Assembly: GCA_016712985.1 (NCBI GenBank)
Contig: JADJQA010000013.1
Coordinates: forward strand, 1-64,000
Direction of reading: 5' to 3'
DNA: 64,000 bases
DNA from: Sulfuritalea sp.
GTDB taxonomy: Bacteria; Pseudomonadota; Gammaproteobacteria; Burkholderiales; Rhodocyclaceae
Shown: piece after piece, positions 40,903 through 50,010 of the stretch
How the letters are laid out: the number at the start of each line of letters is the position of its first letter
Numbering within the stretch: position 1 is the stretch's first letter
Translations under genes and position numbers: made by a program
Notes under the pieces: generated by a model
Database searches by the model: none
What the model was told of the DNA's origin: nothing
What the model saw: the letters and a program-made list of their open reading frames with translations, nothing else

Positions 40903-42066
40903 ATGAGCGTTAACCTCCTCGATTTTGATGCCGAAGGCCTGACCGCCTGGTTTGCACAGCAGGGCGAAAAGCCCTTCCGCGCGCGCCAGGTGCTGCGCTG
41001 GATACATCGATTCGGGGAGAGCGACTTCGAGGCGATGACGGACCTCGCCAGGTCTTTGCGCGCGAAGCTGCTTGCAACGGCCGCCGTATCGCCACCGCCG
41101 ACCATCAGCGACAAGCTGTCCGAAGATGGGACGCGCAAATTCCTCTTCGACGTTGGCAAGAGCAATGCGGTGGAGACTGTCTTCATCCCCGAGGATGACC
41201 GCGGGACGTTGTGCATCTCGTCGCAAGCCGGGTGCGCGCTCGAATGCGCGTTTTGCTCGACGGGCCGCCAGGGCTTCAACCGGAACCTGAGCACCGCGGA
41301 GATCATCGGCCAGCTTTGGCAGGCGAATCGCGCGCTGGGCTGCGACTCAATCGCAGGTGACGGCGGGGGTGGCAACCCCGAGGGCGGCAGTGGCGGCGAG
41401 CGGATCATCAGCAATGTCGTGTTGATGGGTATGGGCGAGCCGCTGGCAAACTTCGATAATCTTGTGCCGGCGTTGCGCCTGATGCTGGATGACAATGCCT
41501 ATGGCTTGTCGCGGCGACGCGTTACGGTGTCCACTTCGGGGATTGTGCCGGCCATGGACAGGTTGGCCGAGGCTTGTCCGGTTGCGCTCGCGGTTTCCCT
41601 GCATGCGCCGACCGACGGCCTGCGCGACAAATTGGTGCCGATCAACCGCAAGTATCCGCTGGCCGAGCTCATGGCCGCCTGTCAGCGCTACCTGGTCCAT
41701 GCGCCGCGCGATTTCGTCACCTTCGAGTACGTGATGCTTGATGGTGTCAACGACAGCGATGCCGATGCCCGTGCGCTGCTGCATCTGGTGCGGGATGTCC
41801 CCTGTAAGTTCAACCTGATTCCCTTCAACCCGTTTCCCGCCTCGGGCTTTCGCCGTTCGCCAGCCGAGCGGGTGCGGCGCTTTGCCTCCATCCTGATCAA
41901 TGGCGGCATCGTCACCACGACGCGCAAGACTCGCGGCGACGATATTGATGCCGCATGCGGCCAACTGGCGGGCCGGGTGCAGGACAAATCGCGCCGCGTG
42001 CAGCACGGCGTCGGCTTTGTCAGCGGTTTGGCGCGCACTTCCACTGGAGTCGACCTGCACCCGTGA
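40903..42066 (+). CDS. rlmN: Dual-specificity 23S rRNA/tRNA (adenine-C2)-methyltransferase RlmN
   Basis: This radical-SAM enzyme methylates A2503 of 23S rRNA and A37 of several tRNAs. The Fe-S motif C-x3-C-x2-C is C111-C115-C118 in GCALECAFCSTGRQGFNRNL. Further blocks are VVLMGMGEPLANFDN, RRRVTVSTSGIVP, LAVSLHAPTDGLRDKLVPINRKYPL and TTRKTRGDDIDAACGQL (with the catalytic Cys). A Gly-rich insertion (GDGGGGNPEGGSGG, residues 149-162) sits before the GMGEP block. 387 residues. The stop overlaps the pilW GTG. Confidence 0.96.
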   Translation: MSVNLLDFDAEGLTAWFAQQGEKPFRARQVLRWIHRFGESDFEAMTDLARSLRAKLLATAAVSPPPTISDKLSEDGTRKFLFDVGKSNAVETVFIPEDDRGTLCISSQAGCALECAFCSTGRQGFNRNLSTAEIIGQLWQANRALGCDSIAGDGGGGNPEGGSGGERIISNVVLMGMGEPLANFDNLVPALRLMLDDNAYGLSRRRVTVSTSGIVPAMDRLAEACPVALAVSLHAPTDGLRDKLVPINRKYPLAELMAACQRYLVHAPRDFVTFEYVMLDGVNDSDADARALLHLVRDVPCKFNLIPFNPFPASGFRRSPAERVRRFASILINGGIVTTTRKTRGDDIDAACGQLAGRVQDKSRRVQHGVGFVSGLARTSTGVDLHP

Positions 42067-42849
42067 TCAAGATCTTGAATGCTTTTGGGATTGCGCTGCT
42101 GCTGGGCGGCTGCACCGCGACTGGGGTCGGTTCCGGGCAGGGAGCCCAGCAGGCTGTTTCCGCGCAGCCCGCCGAAGGCGAACAACAGCAGCGAGCGAAG
42201 GTACATACCGAACTGGGGTCGCTGTACATGCTTGATGGCCGTTCGGCGATCGCCCTTGAGGAGGCGCGCATCGCGCTCTCCGCCGATTCGAACTATGCGC
42301 CAGCGTACAACCTGCTGGGCCTGATCCACATGGGTCTCAACGAACCGCGGCTGGCGGAGGACAACTTTGAGAGCTCTGAAGCTAGCTCCTGGGGATCCCG
42401 AGATAAACAACAACTTTGGCTGGTTCCTCTGTCAGAACGGCCGCGAACAACGCGCGATCACCTACTTGATGGCGGCGGCGAAGAATCCGCTGTATGCGAC
42501 GCCGACCAGGCCTTACACCAACGCCGGCATCTGTTCGGTGCGTCTGAAGGACCTCAAGGCGGCCGAAGACTATCTGTTGACCGCATTGCGCCTGTCGCCG
42601 ACCAACACCCAGGCCTTGTTCTGGCTGGCCGACATTGCCTACCGCCAGGGACGCCAGTCCGAAGCGCGGCAGTGGATCACCGATATCGAGAAGATGATGG
42701 AACCTCCGGTCGAGGTGGTCTGGCTGGCCTTGCGCATAGAGCGCAAGACGGGTAACCGCGAGGCAGAGGCCCGCTACGCCTCTCAACTGCGTCGCCGGTT
42801 TCCTGGTTCACCGGAGCACCGCCTGCTGACTCAGGGGCAATATGACTAA
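42063..42849 (+). CDS. pilW: Type IV pilus biogenesis/stability lipoprotein PilW (PilF), TPR protein (frameshifted here)
   Basis: GTG 42063 starts IKILNAFGIALLLGGC, a lipoprotein signal with the lipid-bearing Cys. Tetratricopeptide repeats follow (HTELGSLYMLDGRSAIALEEARIAL..YAPAYNLLGLIHMGL), matching PilW/PilF, the outer-membrane pilotin for the PilQ secretin. One base is missing near 42371-42376, where LAEDNFE should run into RALKLAPGDPEINNNFGWFLCQNGRE. Repaired length is about 262 residues. It sits between rlmN and rodZ, the standard order in many proteobacteria. Confidence 0.9.
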
Positions 42850-43738
42850 AGCGCGAATGACTGAAAGCCTGGTCGCCGATTTGGCCGACCGGCTTTCAGC
42901 AAGTACCGGCGAGACTGTCGCGCCGATAGAGTCGAACACACCGGGTTCTGTATTGCGCCGCGCGCGTGAGGCGCGCGGCCAGTCGATCGACGATGTGGCA
43001 CAAGTGATCCGCTTCGGCCCGCGCCAGATCGAGGCCCTGGAGCGGGATGATTACGCCAGCCTGCCGGGGGTTACCGTGGCGCGCGGCCTGGTTCGCAACT
43101 ATGCCCGGTTCCTCAAGCTCGATCCCGCACCGCTGCTGGCGCAGCTTGAGCCGGCCGTGCCGCTTTCCGAGGCGGCAGTGCGTCCGCCGGACAACATGGG
43201 CGAAGCCGGGCAGCCTACGATCGTCGAGTGGGCCTCGCCGAAGATGATTGCCGTCGGGCTCCTTGTGTTTCTGCTGGTGTTGGTGGGCTACTGGTACTCC
43301 GGCTTGCGGGACGGTGGAGGCCTGACGTGGCCTCTGGGCGGCGTTGAGGGGCGTTCGCGTGTGGCGGCACCGCCTTCAGTCGCGGCTCCGCCACTGGCCC
43401 AATCTGCCACACCTCCGGTCGCCCCAGTCACGGCTCCGGCGCTGGCGCCGGTTGCCGGGAATGAGCCAGCCAACGGCAGTGCCAAAGCCGGTGCGCCGCC
43501 CTTCAGCGGTTTGCGCGTCGAATTCGACGAGCGCTCCTGGATCGAGATCCGTGACGCCACGCAGAAAATCGTTTTCGTCGGCGAGTATCCGGCGGGGACC
43601 CGCCAGAACGTCGAAGGCAAGGCGCCCTTCCAGGTCTGGATTGGCAAGGCATCGGGTGTTCGCCTGTTCATGGGCGAGCGCAGCATCGACCTGAAACCGC
43701 ACATTCGCGAAGAAGTCGCCCGGTTCAGTCTGGAATGA
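42842..43738 (+). CDS. rodZ: RodZ-like protein (helix-turn-helix plus DUF4115)
   Basis: RodZ links the MreB cytoskeleton to the membrane. The HTH lies at about residues 34-62 (GSVLRRAREARGQSIDDVAQVIRFGPRQIEALERDDY), followed by VTVARGLVRNYARFLKLD. One membrane helix lies near residues 137-157 (MIAVGLLVFLLVLVGYWY). A Pro/Ala-rich linker and a periplasmic DUF4115 domain (VEFDERSWIEIRDATQKIVFVGEYPAGT) follow. 298 residues, intact; it overlaps pilW and ispG. Confidence 0.9.
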   Translation: MTKARMTESLVADLADRLSASTGETVAPIESNTPGSVLRRAREARGQSIDDVAQVIRFGPRQIEALERDDYASLPGVTVARGLVRNYARFLKLDPAPLLAQLEPAVPLSEAAVRPPDNMGEAGQPTIVEWASPKMIAVGLLVFLLVLVGYWYSGLRDGGGLTWPLGGVEGRSRVAAPPSVAAPPLAQSATPPVAPVTAPALAPVAGNEPANGSAKAGAPPFSGLRVEFDERSWIEIRDATQKIVFVGEYPAGTRQNVEGKAPFQVWIGKASGVRLFMGERSIDLKPHIREEVARFSLE

Positions 43739-44979
43739 ACGAGATGCCTCGAGGTGCGATGGCACGGCGCAACAGCCGTATGACGATGGTGGGGAAAGTC
43801 GGCGTTGGCGGCGCGGCGCCGATCGTGATCCAGTCCATGACCAACACCGATACCGAGGATGTCTTCGCAACCTCGATGCAGGTGGCGCAACTTGCGCGCG
43901 CCGGTTCGGAGCTGGTGCGCATTACGGTCAATACCCGCGAGGCTGCGGCCGCGGTGCCGAAGATTCGCGAGCGCTTGCTGCAAATGGATATCGACGTGCC
44001 CTTGATTGGCGATTTCCACTTCAACGGCCACAAGCTGCTGGCAGAGCATCCGGCGTGTGCCGAGGCCCTGGCCAAGCTGCGCATCAATCCCGGCAATGTT
44101 GGCAAGGGCGCCAGGCGCGACGAGCAGTTCGCGCAGTTGATCGAAATCGCCTGCAAGTTCGACAAGCCGATTCGCATCGGGGTCAATTGGGGCAGTCTCG
44201 ACCAGGCCTTGCTCGCCCGCGTCATGGATGAAAACGCCCGGCGTCCGGAGCCCAGCGGCGCTACCGCGATCATGCGCGAAGCCATGGTGACTTCCGCCCT
44301 GGAGTCCGCTGCGCGGGCCGAGGAGCTGGGTCTGGGCGGCGACCGCATCGTGCTTTCCTGCAAGGTTTCCGGTGTGCAGGATTTGATCGCGATCTATCGC
44401 GAACTCGCGGCGCGTTGCGACTACCCGCTGCATCTGGGGCTGACCGAGGCCGGAATGGGCAGCAAGGGTATCGTTGCGTCGACGGCCGCGCTCAGCGTGT
44501 TGTTGCAGGAAGGCATCGGCGACACGATACGGGTATCCCTGACGCCAGAGCCGGGCGGCGACCGTACCCGCGAAGTGATCGTCGCCCAGGAAATCCTGCA
44601 AACCATGGGCCTGCGCGCGTTTACGCCGCTGGTGGCGGCCTGTCCCGGCTGCGGACGAACGACCAGCACGGTGTTCCAGGAACTGGCGCAGGACATCCAG
44701 GGCTATGTGCGCAGCCGCATGCCGGAATGGGCTCTGACACGAGTGGGCGTCGAGAACATGACGCTCGCCGTGATGGGCTGCGTGGTTAACGGCCCCGGCG
44801 AAAGCAAGCAGGCCAGCATCGGCATCTCGCTGCCCGGCACCGGCGAGGCGCCGGTCGCGCCGGTATATGTCGATGGTGAACGGGTGATTACGCTGCGCGG
44901 CGAAAATATTGCCGCCGAACTCCGTCAGATCGTTGACGACTATGTGTCACGAAAGTACCCGGAAAGATCCGGTCATTGA
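43735..44979 (+). CDS. ispG: 4-hydroxy-3-methylbut-2-enyl diphosphate synthase
   Basis: IspG reduces MEcPP to HMBPP in the MEP isoprenoid pathway using a [4Fe-4S] cluster. The 414-residue protein has GGAAPIVIQSMTNTDT near the N-terminus, PLIGDFHFNGHKLL, RIGVNWGSLD, and the cluster Cys in ACPGCGRTTSTVFQELA and MGCVVNGPGESK. The length fits the bacterial form without the plant insertion. It overlaps rodZ by 4 bp. Confidence 0.97.
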   Translation: MNEMPRGAMARRNSRMTMVGKVGVGGAAPIVIQSMTNTDTEDVFATSMQVAQLARAGSELVRITVNTREAAAAVPKIRERLLQMDIDVPLIGDFHFNGHKLLAEHPACAEALAKLRINPGNVGKGARRDEQFAQLIEIACKFDKPIRIGVNWGSLDQALLARVMDENARRPEPSGATAIMREAMVTSALESAARAEELGLGGDRIVLSCKVSGVQDLIAIYRELAARCDYPLHLGLTEAGMGSKGIVASTAALSVLLQEGIGDTIRVSLTPEPGGDRTREVIVAQEILQTMGLRAFTPLVAACPGCGRTTSTVFQELAQDIQGYVRSRMPEWALTRVGVENMTLAVMGCVVNGPGESKQASIGISLPGTGEAPVAPVYVDGERVITLRGENIAAELRQIVDDYVSRKYPERSGH

Positions 44980-45024
44980 TCGCGACGGGCACGGAGCAGC
45001 CGTGCCAGCCCGGACAAACATGCC

Positions 45025-46332
45025 ATGAGCCAGACATTGCAAGCCATCCGCGGCATGAACGACATTCTGCCGGTCGAAGCCGATCTCTGGGAGGAGTTCG
45101 AGGAATCCGTGCGCGGCTGGCTGCGTGCCTACGGCTACCGGCCGATTCGCATGCCGATGGTGGAGCCGACGCCGCTGTTTGCCCGGGCGATTGGCGAAGT
45201 GACCGACATTGTCGAGAAGGAAATGTATTCCTTCGAGGATGCCCTTAATGGCGAAAGCCTCACCTTGCGCCCGGAAGGCACGGCTTCCTGCGTGCGTGCC
45301 GTGCTCCAGCACAATCTTCTCTATGATGGTCCCAAGCGCCTGTGGTACATGGGACCGATGTTTCGCCACGAACGACCGCAGAAGGGACGCTATCGCCAGT
45401 TCCACCCGGTCGGCGTGGAGGCGATGGGCTTCGCCGGGCCCGACATCGATGCGGAACAAATCGCGATGTGCGCCCGCTTGTGGGATGACATGGGGCTTCT
45501 GCGCATACGACTCGAGCTCAACTCGCTTGGTCAAGGCGCGGAACGCGCGCGTCACCGCGCGGACTTGCTGACTTACCTCGAACAGCACCATGACCAGCTT
45601 GATGCCGAGGCCCGGCGCCGCCTGCACAGCAACCCGCTGCGCATTCTTGACACCAAGAATCCGGCGCTGCAGGCCGTGGTCGAGGCGGCGCCGAAGCTGG
45701 TCGACTATCTCGGCGAAGATTCGCTCAGGCATTTCGAGGGCGTCCAGCAACTGCTCAAGGATGCCGCGATTCCGTATCGCATCAATACGCGCCTGGTGCG
45801 CGGTCTTGACTACTACAACCTTACCGTATTCGAGTGGGTGACCGAGCAACTCGGCGCGCAGGGCACGGTATGCGCCGGTGGCCGTTATGACGGTCTGATC
45901 GAACAACTCGGCGGCAAGCCCGCGCCTGCTTGTGGTTTCGCCATGGGTATCGAGCGCTTGCTTGCGCTGTGGCTGGATCAGGGTCACCGACAGGAAACCC
46001 CGGTGCCGGATGCCTATCTGGTGCATCAGGGCGAGGCGGCGGCGCGCTTTGCCTTCCGCGTCGCGGAGGCTCTGCGCAGCGCCGGCTTTGCGATCCACCT
46101 GCATTGCGGCGGCGGCAGCTTCAAGTCGCAGATGAAGAAGGCTGATGGCTCCGGCGCGCAGCTTGCACTGATAGTCGGCGATGACGAGACGGCAGCGAAT
46201 CAGGTGAGCGTGAAGTCCTTGCGCTCCGGCTTCGATCAGCGCGCAGAGCAGGTTCGCGTGGGTTTCGATGACCTTGCCGCTCCTCTCGGCGATAGGCTTT
46301 TTCTCATGGAAGGCGACAATGGCAGCGTATGA
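45025..46332 (+). CDS. hisS: Histidyl-tRNA synthetase
   Basis: This class II synthetase has 435 residues. Motif 2 is in YMGPMFRHERPQKGRYRQFHPVGVE, the histidine-binding block is RGLDYYNLTVFEWV, and motif 3 is GGRYDGLIEQLGGKPAPACGFAMGIERLL. The anticodon-binding domain fills the C-terminus. A GGCACGG/CCGTGCC hairpin (44988-45006) lies just upstream. The 3' end overlaps the next gene by 14 bp. Confidence 0.97.
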   Translation: MSQTLQAIRGMNDILPVEADLWEEFEESVRGWLRAYGYRPIRMPMVEPTPLFARAIGEVTDIVEKEMYSFEDALNGESLTLRPEGTASCVRAVLQHNLLYDGPKRLWYMGPMFRHERPQKGRYRQFHPVGVEAMGFAGPDIDAEQIAMCARLWDDMGLLRIRLELNSLGQGAERARHRADLLTYLEQHHDQLDAEARRRLHSNPLRILDTKNPALQAVVEAAPKLVDYLGEDSLRHFEGVQQLLKDAAIPYRINTRLVRGLDYYNLTVFEWVTEQLGAQGTVCAGGRYDGLIEQLGGKPAPACGFAMGIERLLALWLDQGHRQETPVPDAYLVHQGEAAARFAFRVAEALRSAGFAIHLHCGGGSFKSQMKKADGSGAQLALIVGDDETAANQVSVKSLRSGFDQRAEQVRVGFDDLAAPLGDRLFLMEGDNGSV

Positions 46333-46984
46333 CCTGGAAGAACAGGAACAGCTCGACGAGCTGAAGACCTGGTGGAAGATGTACGGCAATCTGGTGACCG
46401 GCATCCTGGTCGCGGTGGCGCTGGCGGCGGTCGCCTGGCAGGGCTGGAACTGGTGGCAGCGCCAGCAGTCGATACAGGCGTCGGCAATATTCTCCGGCCT
46501 GCAAACGGCGGTGGCGCAGAAGGACGCCAAACGTGCCCGCGAACTGGCCGGCGAACTGATCGACAAGTACTCCGCCACCGCCTATGCCGGCATGGGGGCG
46601 CTGCTGGCGGCGCGCACGCAGGTCGATGCGGGTGACGCGCGGAATGCCCGCGTGCAACTGGCATGGGCCGCGGAGAACGCCAAGGACATGGGCCTGCGCG
46701 AATTGGCCAGGCTGCGATTGGCGGCCGTGCTGCTCGATGACAAGGCTTACGATGAAGCTCTGAAGCAGCTTGCAACGGAGCCGGCCGCGCCGTTTGCGCC
46801 GCGCTTCGCAGAACTGCGTGGCGACGTTTTCGCCGCACAAGGGAAGAACGCCGAGGCGCGCGATGCCTATGATGCCGCACTGACGAAATTCGCGGCCCTG
46901 GCCAAGGGCGACGAAACCCGGCAGCGCGGCGGCTACAGCGAAGTCGTCCAGGCGAAACGCGATTCACTCGGGGCAGCCAAGTGA
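46319..46984 (+). CDS. yfgM: YfgM-like tetratricopeptide ancillary SecYEG translocon protein
   Basis: ATG 46319, inside the hisS end, gives MAAYDLEEQEQLDELKTWWKMYGN, the family's typical N-terminus. One membrane helix follows (LVTGILVAVALAAVAW, residues 24-39), then a periplasmic TPR-like domain. In E. coli YfgM associates with the Sec translocon and the chaperone PpiD. 221 residues, intact, between hisS and bamB as in E. coli. A longer open frame starts at 46268 but loses the conserved start. Confidence 0.88.
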   Translation: MAAYDLEEQEQLDELKTWWKMYGNLVTGILVAVALAAVAWQGWNWWQRQQSIQASAIFSGLQTAVAQKDAKRARELAGELIDKYSATAYAGMGALLAARTQVDAGDARNARVQLAWAAENAKDMGLRELARLRLAAVLLDDKAYDEALKQLATEPAAPFAPRFAELRGDVFAAQGKNAEARDAYDAALTKFAALAKGDETRQRGGYSEVVQAKRDSLGAAK

Positions 46985-48135
46985 GCGCCATGGCGCGGGC
47001 ATTGGCGCCGGTGGTTGCCGCGTTGCTGCTCGGCGCGTGCTCCACCGTGGAGCAACTCAATCCCTTCGGTTCCAGCACGCCCAAGGTCAAGCCGGCGGAA
47101 CTCCCGGCCATCCAGCAGACTGCCGAGCTGAAGATCCTCTGGCAGGCCGGCGTTGGCAGTGCCGGCGATTTCACGCTCTCCCCTGCCTTGGTCGGCGGCA
47201 GCGTGTATGCGGCAGGCCGTGACGGCGCCCTCGCCCGCTTCGATGACGGGCGTCAGGTCTGGCGGATTGCCGCCGGCCAGCCGATTTCCGGGGGTGTCGG
47301 CAGCGACGGCAAGCTGGTGGTGGTGGGAACACCCAAGGGCGAGGTGCTGGCCTTTGACGCGGCAACAGGTCGCGAAACATGGAAGGCGCGCGTGAGTTCC
47401 GAGGTGCTGGCAGCGCCGGCCGTGGCCGATGGGCTGGCAATCGTTCGTTCGGGCGATTCGCGGATCTTCGGTTTTGACGCGGCGGATGGCAAGCGGCGCT
47501 GGGTCTATCAGCGCAGCGCGCCGACACTGTCCTTGCGCTCGAATGTGGGTGTGGTCATGGCCGGACGCGTGACGCTGGCCGGGTTTCCCGGTGGCAAGCT
47601 GGTTGCGATCGCCAACAACAACGGTGCGGCCGTGTGGGAAGTAACGGTCGCCTTGCCCAAGGGTGCGACGGAACTCGAGCGCGTCGCCGACGTCACCAGT
47701 TCCCCCGTGATGAGCGGCAGTGCGGTCTGTGCGGCGGCGTTCCAGGGCCGCGTGGCCTGCTTCGACGCCAACAGCGGCAATGCCGCCTGGTCGCGTGACA
47801 TGTCTTCCAGCGCCGGTATCGATATCGACAGCCGCAATGTTTATGTGGCCGACGACAAGGGCGCCGTGCATGCGCTGGATCGCGCCAGCGGCGCCAGCGT
47901 CTGGAAACAGGACAAGCTGTCCAACCGCGGCCTTTCGCGTCCGCTGGCGCTTGGGTCCCATATCGTGGTGGCGGACTACCAGGGAGTGGTACACCTGTTG
48001 CGCCGCGAGGATGGCGCGTTTGCCGCCCGCGCCACTACCGACGGCAGCGCCGTGCGCGCCGAGCCGGTGCGTTTCGGCGCCGGCGTCCTGGTGCAGACCG
48101 CGAATGGCGGGCTGTATGCGCTGGAAGTTCGCTGA
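46981..48135 (+). CDS. bamB: Outer-membrane protein assembly lipoprotein BamB
   Basis: BamB is a beta-propeller lipoprotein of the BAM complex. The lipobox is LLLGAC with Cys at residue 20. PQQ-type propeller blades repeat through the 384 residues (GSVYAAGRDGALARFDDGRQVWR, GEVLAFDAATGRETWKARV, GRVACFDANSGNAAWSRDM, GAVHALDRASGASVWKQD). It overlaps yfgM by 4 bp and precedes der, an order shared with E. coli and other betaproteobacteria. Confidence 0.95.
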   Translation: MSAMARALAPVVAALLLGACSTVEQLNPFGSSTPKVKPAELPAIQQTAELKILWQAGVGSAGDFTLSPALVGGSVYAAGRDGALARFDDGRQVWRIAAGQPISGGVGSDGKLVVVGTPKGEVLAFDAATGRETWKARVSSEVLAAPAVADGLAIVRSGDSRIFGFDAADGKRRWVYQRSAPTLSLRSNVGVVMAGRVTLAGFPGGKLVAIANNNGAAVWEVTVALPKGATELERVADVTSSPVMSGSAVCAAAFQGRVACFDANSGNAAWSRDMSSSAGIDIDSRNVYVADDKGAVHALDRASGASVWKQDKLSNRGLSRPLALGSHIVVADYQGVVHLLRREDGAFAARATTDGSAVRAEPVRFGAGVLVQTANGGLYALEVR

Positions 48136-48192
48136 GTGCCGTGGTCCTGGCCCGCGTGTCGATGACGTCCTGGGTGCCTGCCGCAGCATAGG

Positions 48193-49512
48193 ATGAAGCC
48201 TATCCTGGTGATTGTCGGCCGGCCGAACGTCGGCAAGTCGACCCTGTTCAACCGTCTGACGCGTTCGCGCGATGCCCTGGTGGCCGACCAGCCGGGGCTG
48301 ACGCGGGATCGCCATTACGGGCATGGCCGGCTGGGCAGCAAGCCCTATCTGGTGGTGGATACCGGCGGCTTCGAGCCGCAGGCAAAGGCAGGCATCGTGC
48401 AGGAAATGGCGCGTCAGGCCGAGGCGGCGATCGCCGAAGCCGATGTGTTGATCTTCGTGGTCGACGTGCGTGCCGGCCTCGCGCCCCAGGACAGGGTCAT
48501 TGCCGAGCTGTTGCGCCGGAGCGGACGGCCATTGTTGCTGGCGGCGAACAAGGGCGAGGGCATGGATCGCGCGGTGGTCGCAGCCGAGTTCCATGAACTC
48601 GGCTGCGGCGCTCCCTGCGTGATTTCCTCGGCGCATGGCGAGGGCGTGCGCGAACTGGTCGAGCTTGCGCTGGCGCCATTTCCCGATGACGGCGAGGCGG
48701 ATGATTCCGCCACCGGCCCGAGGGTAGCCATCGCCGGCAGGCCCAACGTCGGCAAGAGCACCCTGGTCAACACCCTGCTCGGCGAAGAGCGCGTAATCGC
48801 CTTCGATATGCCCGGCACGACACGCGATGCCATCGAGGTCCCGTTCGAGCGCAACGGCCGCGCCTACACGCTGATCGATACGGCGGGTCTGCGGCGCAAG
48901 GGGCGCGTGTTCGAGACCATAGAGAAATTTTCGGTGATCAAGACCCTGCAGGCCGTCGAGGAAGCGAATGTCGTGGTCCTGCTGGTCGATGCCACCCAGG
49001 AGATCTCCGATCAGGACGCGCACATCGCCGGCTTCATCATCGACGCCGGGCGGGCGCTGGTGGTCGCGGTGAACAAGTGGGACGCGGTGGATGCCTACCG
49101 CCGCGAGCGCATCAAGCAGGACATCGCCCGCAAGCTGAATTTCCTCGGCTTTGCCCGCGTGCATTACGTCTCGGCGCTGAAAGGACAGGGCATCGCCGGC
49201 ATTCTGTCCTCGGTGGATAAAGCTTATGCCGCCGCAATGGCCAAGCTGTCTACGCCTAAGCTCACCCGTGTGCTGATTGCCGCCGTGGAAAAGCAGACGC
49301 CGCCGCGCCATGGCGCATTCCGCCCCAAGCTGCGCTATGCCCATCAGGGTGGCAGCAATCCGCCGATCATTGTGATTCATGGCAATGCCCTGGAACACGT
49401 TCCGGCCTCTTACAGCCGCTATCTGGAACGCTATTTTCTCGAAGCTTTCAAGCTCCAGGGCACGCCGTTGCGCATTCAATACAAGACCACGAAGAATCCC
49501 TACGTCGATTGA
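48193..49512 (+). CDS. der: Ribosome biogenesis GTPase Der (EngA)
   Basis: Der has two GTPase domains in tandem and acts in 50S maturation. Domain 1 shows GRPNVGKSTLFNRLT and DTGGFEPQ; domain 2 shows GRPNVGKSTLVNTLL, PGTTRDAIEVPFE, DTAGLRRKGRV and NKWDAVD. A KH-like C-terminal domain ends with LRIQYKTTKNPY. 439 residues, intact. A gap of about 57 bp separates it from bamB. Confidence 0.97.
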   Translation: MKPILVIVGRPNVGKSTLFNRLTRSRDALVADQPGLTRDRHYGHGRLGSKPYLVVDTGGFEPQAKAGIVQEMARQAEAAIAEADVLIFVVDVRAGLAPQDRVIAELLRRSGRPLLLAANKGEGMDRAVVAAEFHELGCGAPCVISSAHGEGVRELVELALAPFPDDGEADDSATGPRVAIAGRPNVGKSTLVNTLLGEERVIAFDMPGTTRDAIEVPFERNGRAYTLIDTAGLRRKGRVFETIEKFSVIKTLQAVEEANVVVLLVDATQEISDQDAHIAGFIIDAGRALVVAVNKWDAVDAYRRERIKQDIARKLNFLGFARVHYVSALKGQGIAGILSSVDKAYAAAMAKLSTPKLTRVLIAAVEKQTPPRHGAFRPKLRYAHQGGSNPPIIVIHGNALEHVPASYSRYLERYFLEAFKLQGTPLRIQYKTTKNPYVD

Positions 49513-49722
49513 TGCCTGCCCGCGAAAGGTAGTTCCCGGCCGGCCCGCAAGGCGAAAGCGCCGACGCGCGGAGCGTAAGTCGGCGCGGGTGGCACGGCGA
49601 GGCAAAATCGATTACAGTATTTCACTCAAAAACCAACAGTCCGCAAACAAAGGCTCAGTGAAGGCCAACCCCAGCCTGATCAAGGTTGAGCCAGGCGGCC
49701 ATAACCAGAAGGATCTCCAACC

Positions 49723-49959
49723 ATGAGCAACAAAGGGCAAATGCTACAAGACCCGTTTCTGAACACGCTGCGTCGCGAGCATGTTCCGGTCTCCATCTAC
49801 CTCGTCAATGGCATAAAGCTGCAGGGGCAGATCGAATCCTTCGACCAGTACGTCGTTCTGCTGAAGAATACGGTTACCCAGATGGTGTACAAGCACGCCA
49901 TTTCGACCGTGGTTCCCGCGCGCGCCGTCAATTTCGCGCAGGAATCTGACGCAGATTGA
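49723..49959 (+). CDS. hfq: RNA chaperone Hfq
   Basis: This 78-residue Sm-like hexamer subunit helps small RNAs pair with mRNAs. It has the N-terminal KGQMLQDPFLNTLRRE, Sm1 VSIYLVNGIKLQGQIESFDQYVVLLKN and Sm2 YKHAISTVVPAR. The 210-bp region upstream holds a GCGCCGAC/GTCGGCGC hairpin (49558-49586) and presumably the promoter, though no clear box is seen. hflX, hflK and hflC follow, the standard order. Confidence 0.97.
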   Translation: MSNKGQMLQDPFLNTLRREHVPVSIYLVNGIKLQGQIESFDQYVVLLKNTVTQMVYKHAISTVVPARAVNFAQESDAD

Positions 49960-50010
49960 TTGCCCGGTACCGCTTCCATTGCCGGCGCTTGCCACGAGAT
50001 CATCGCCCTG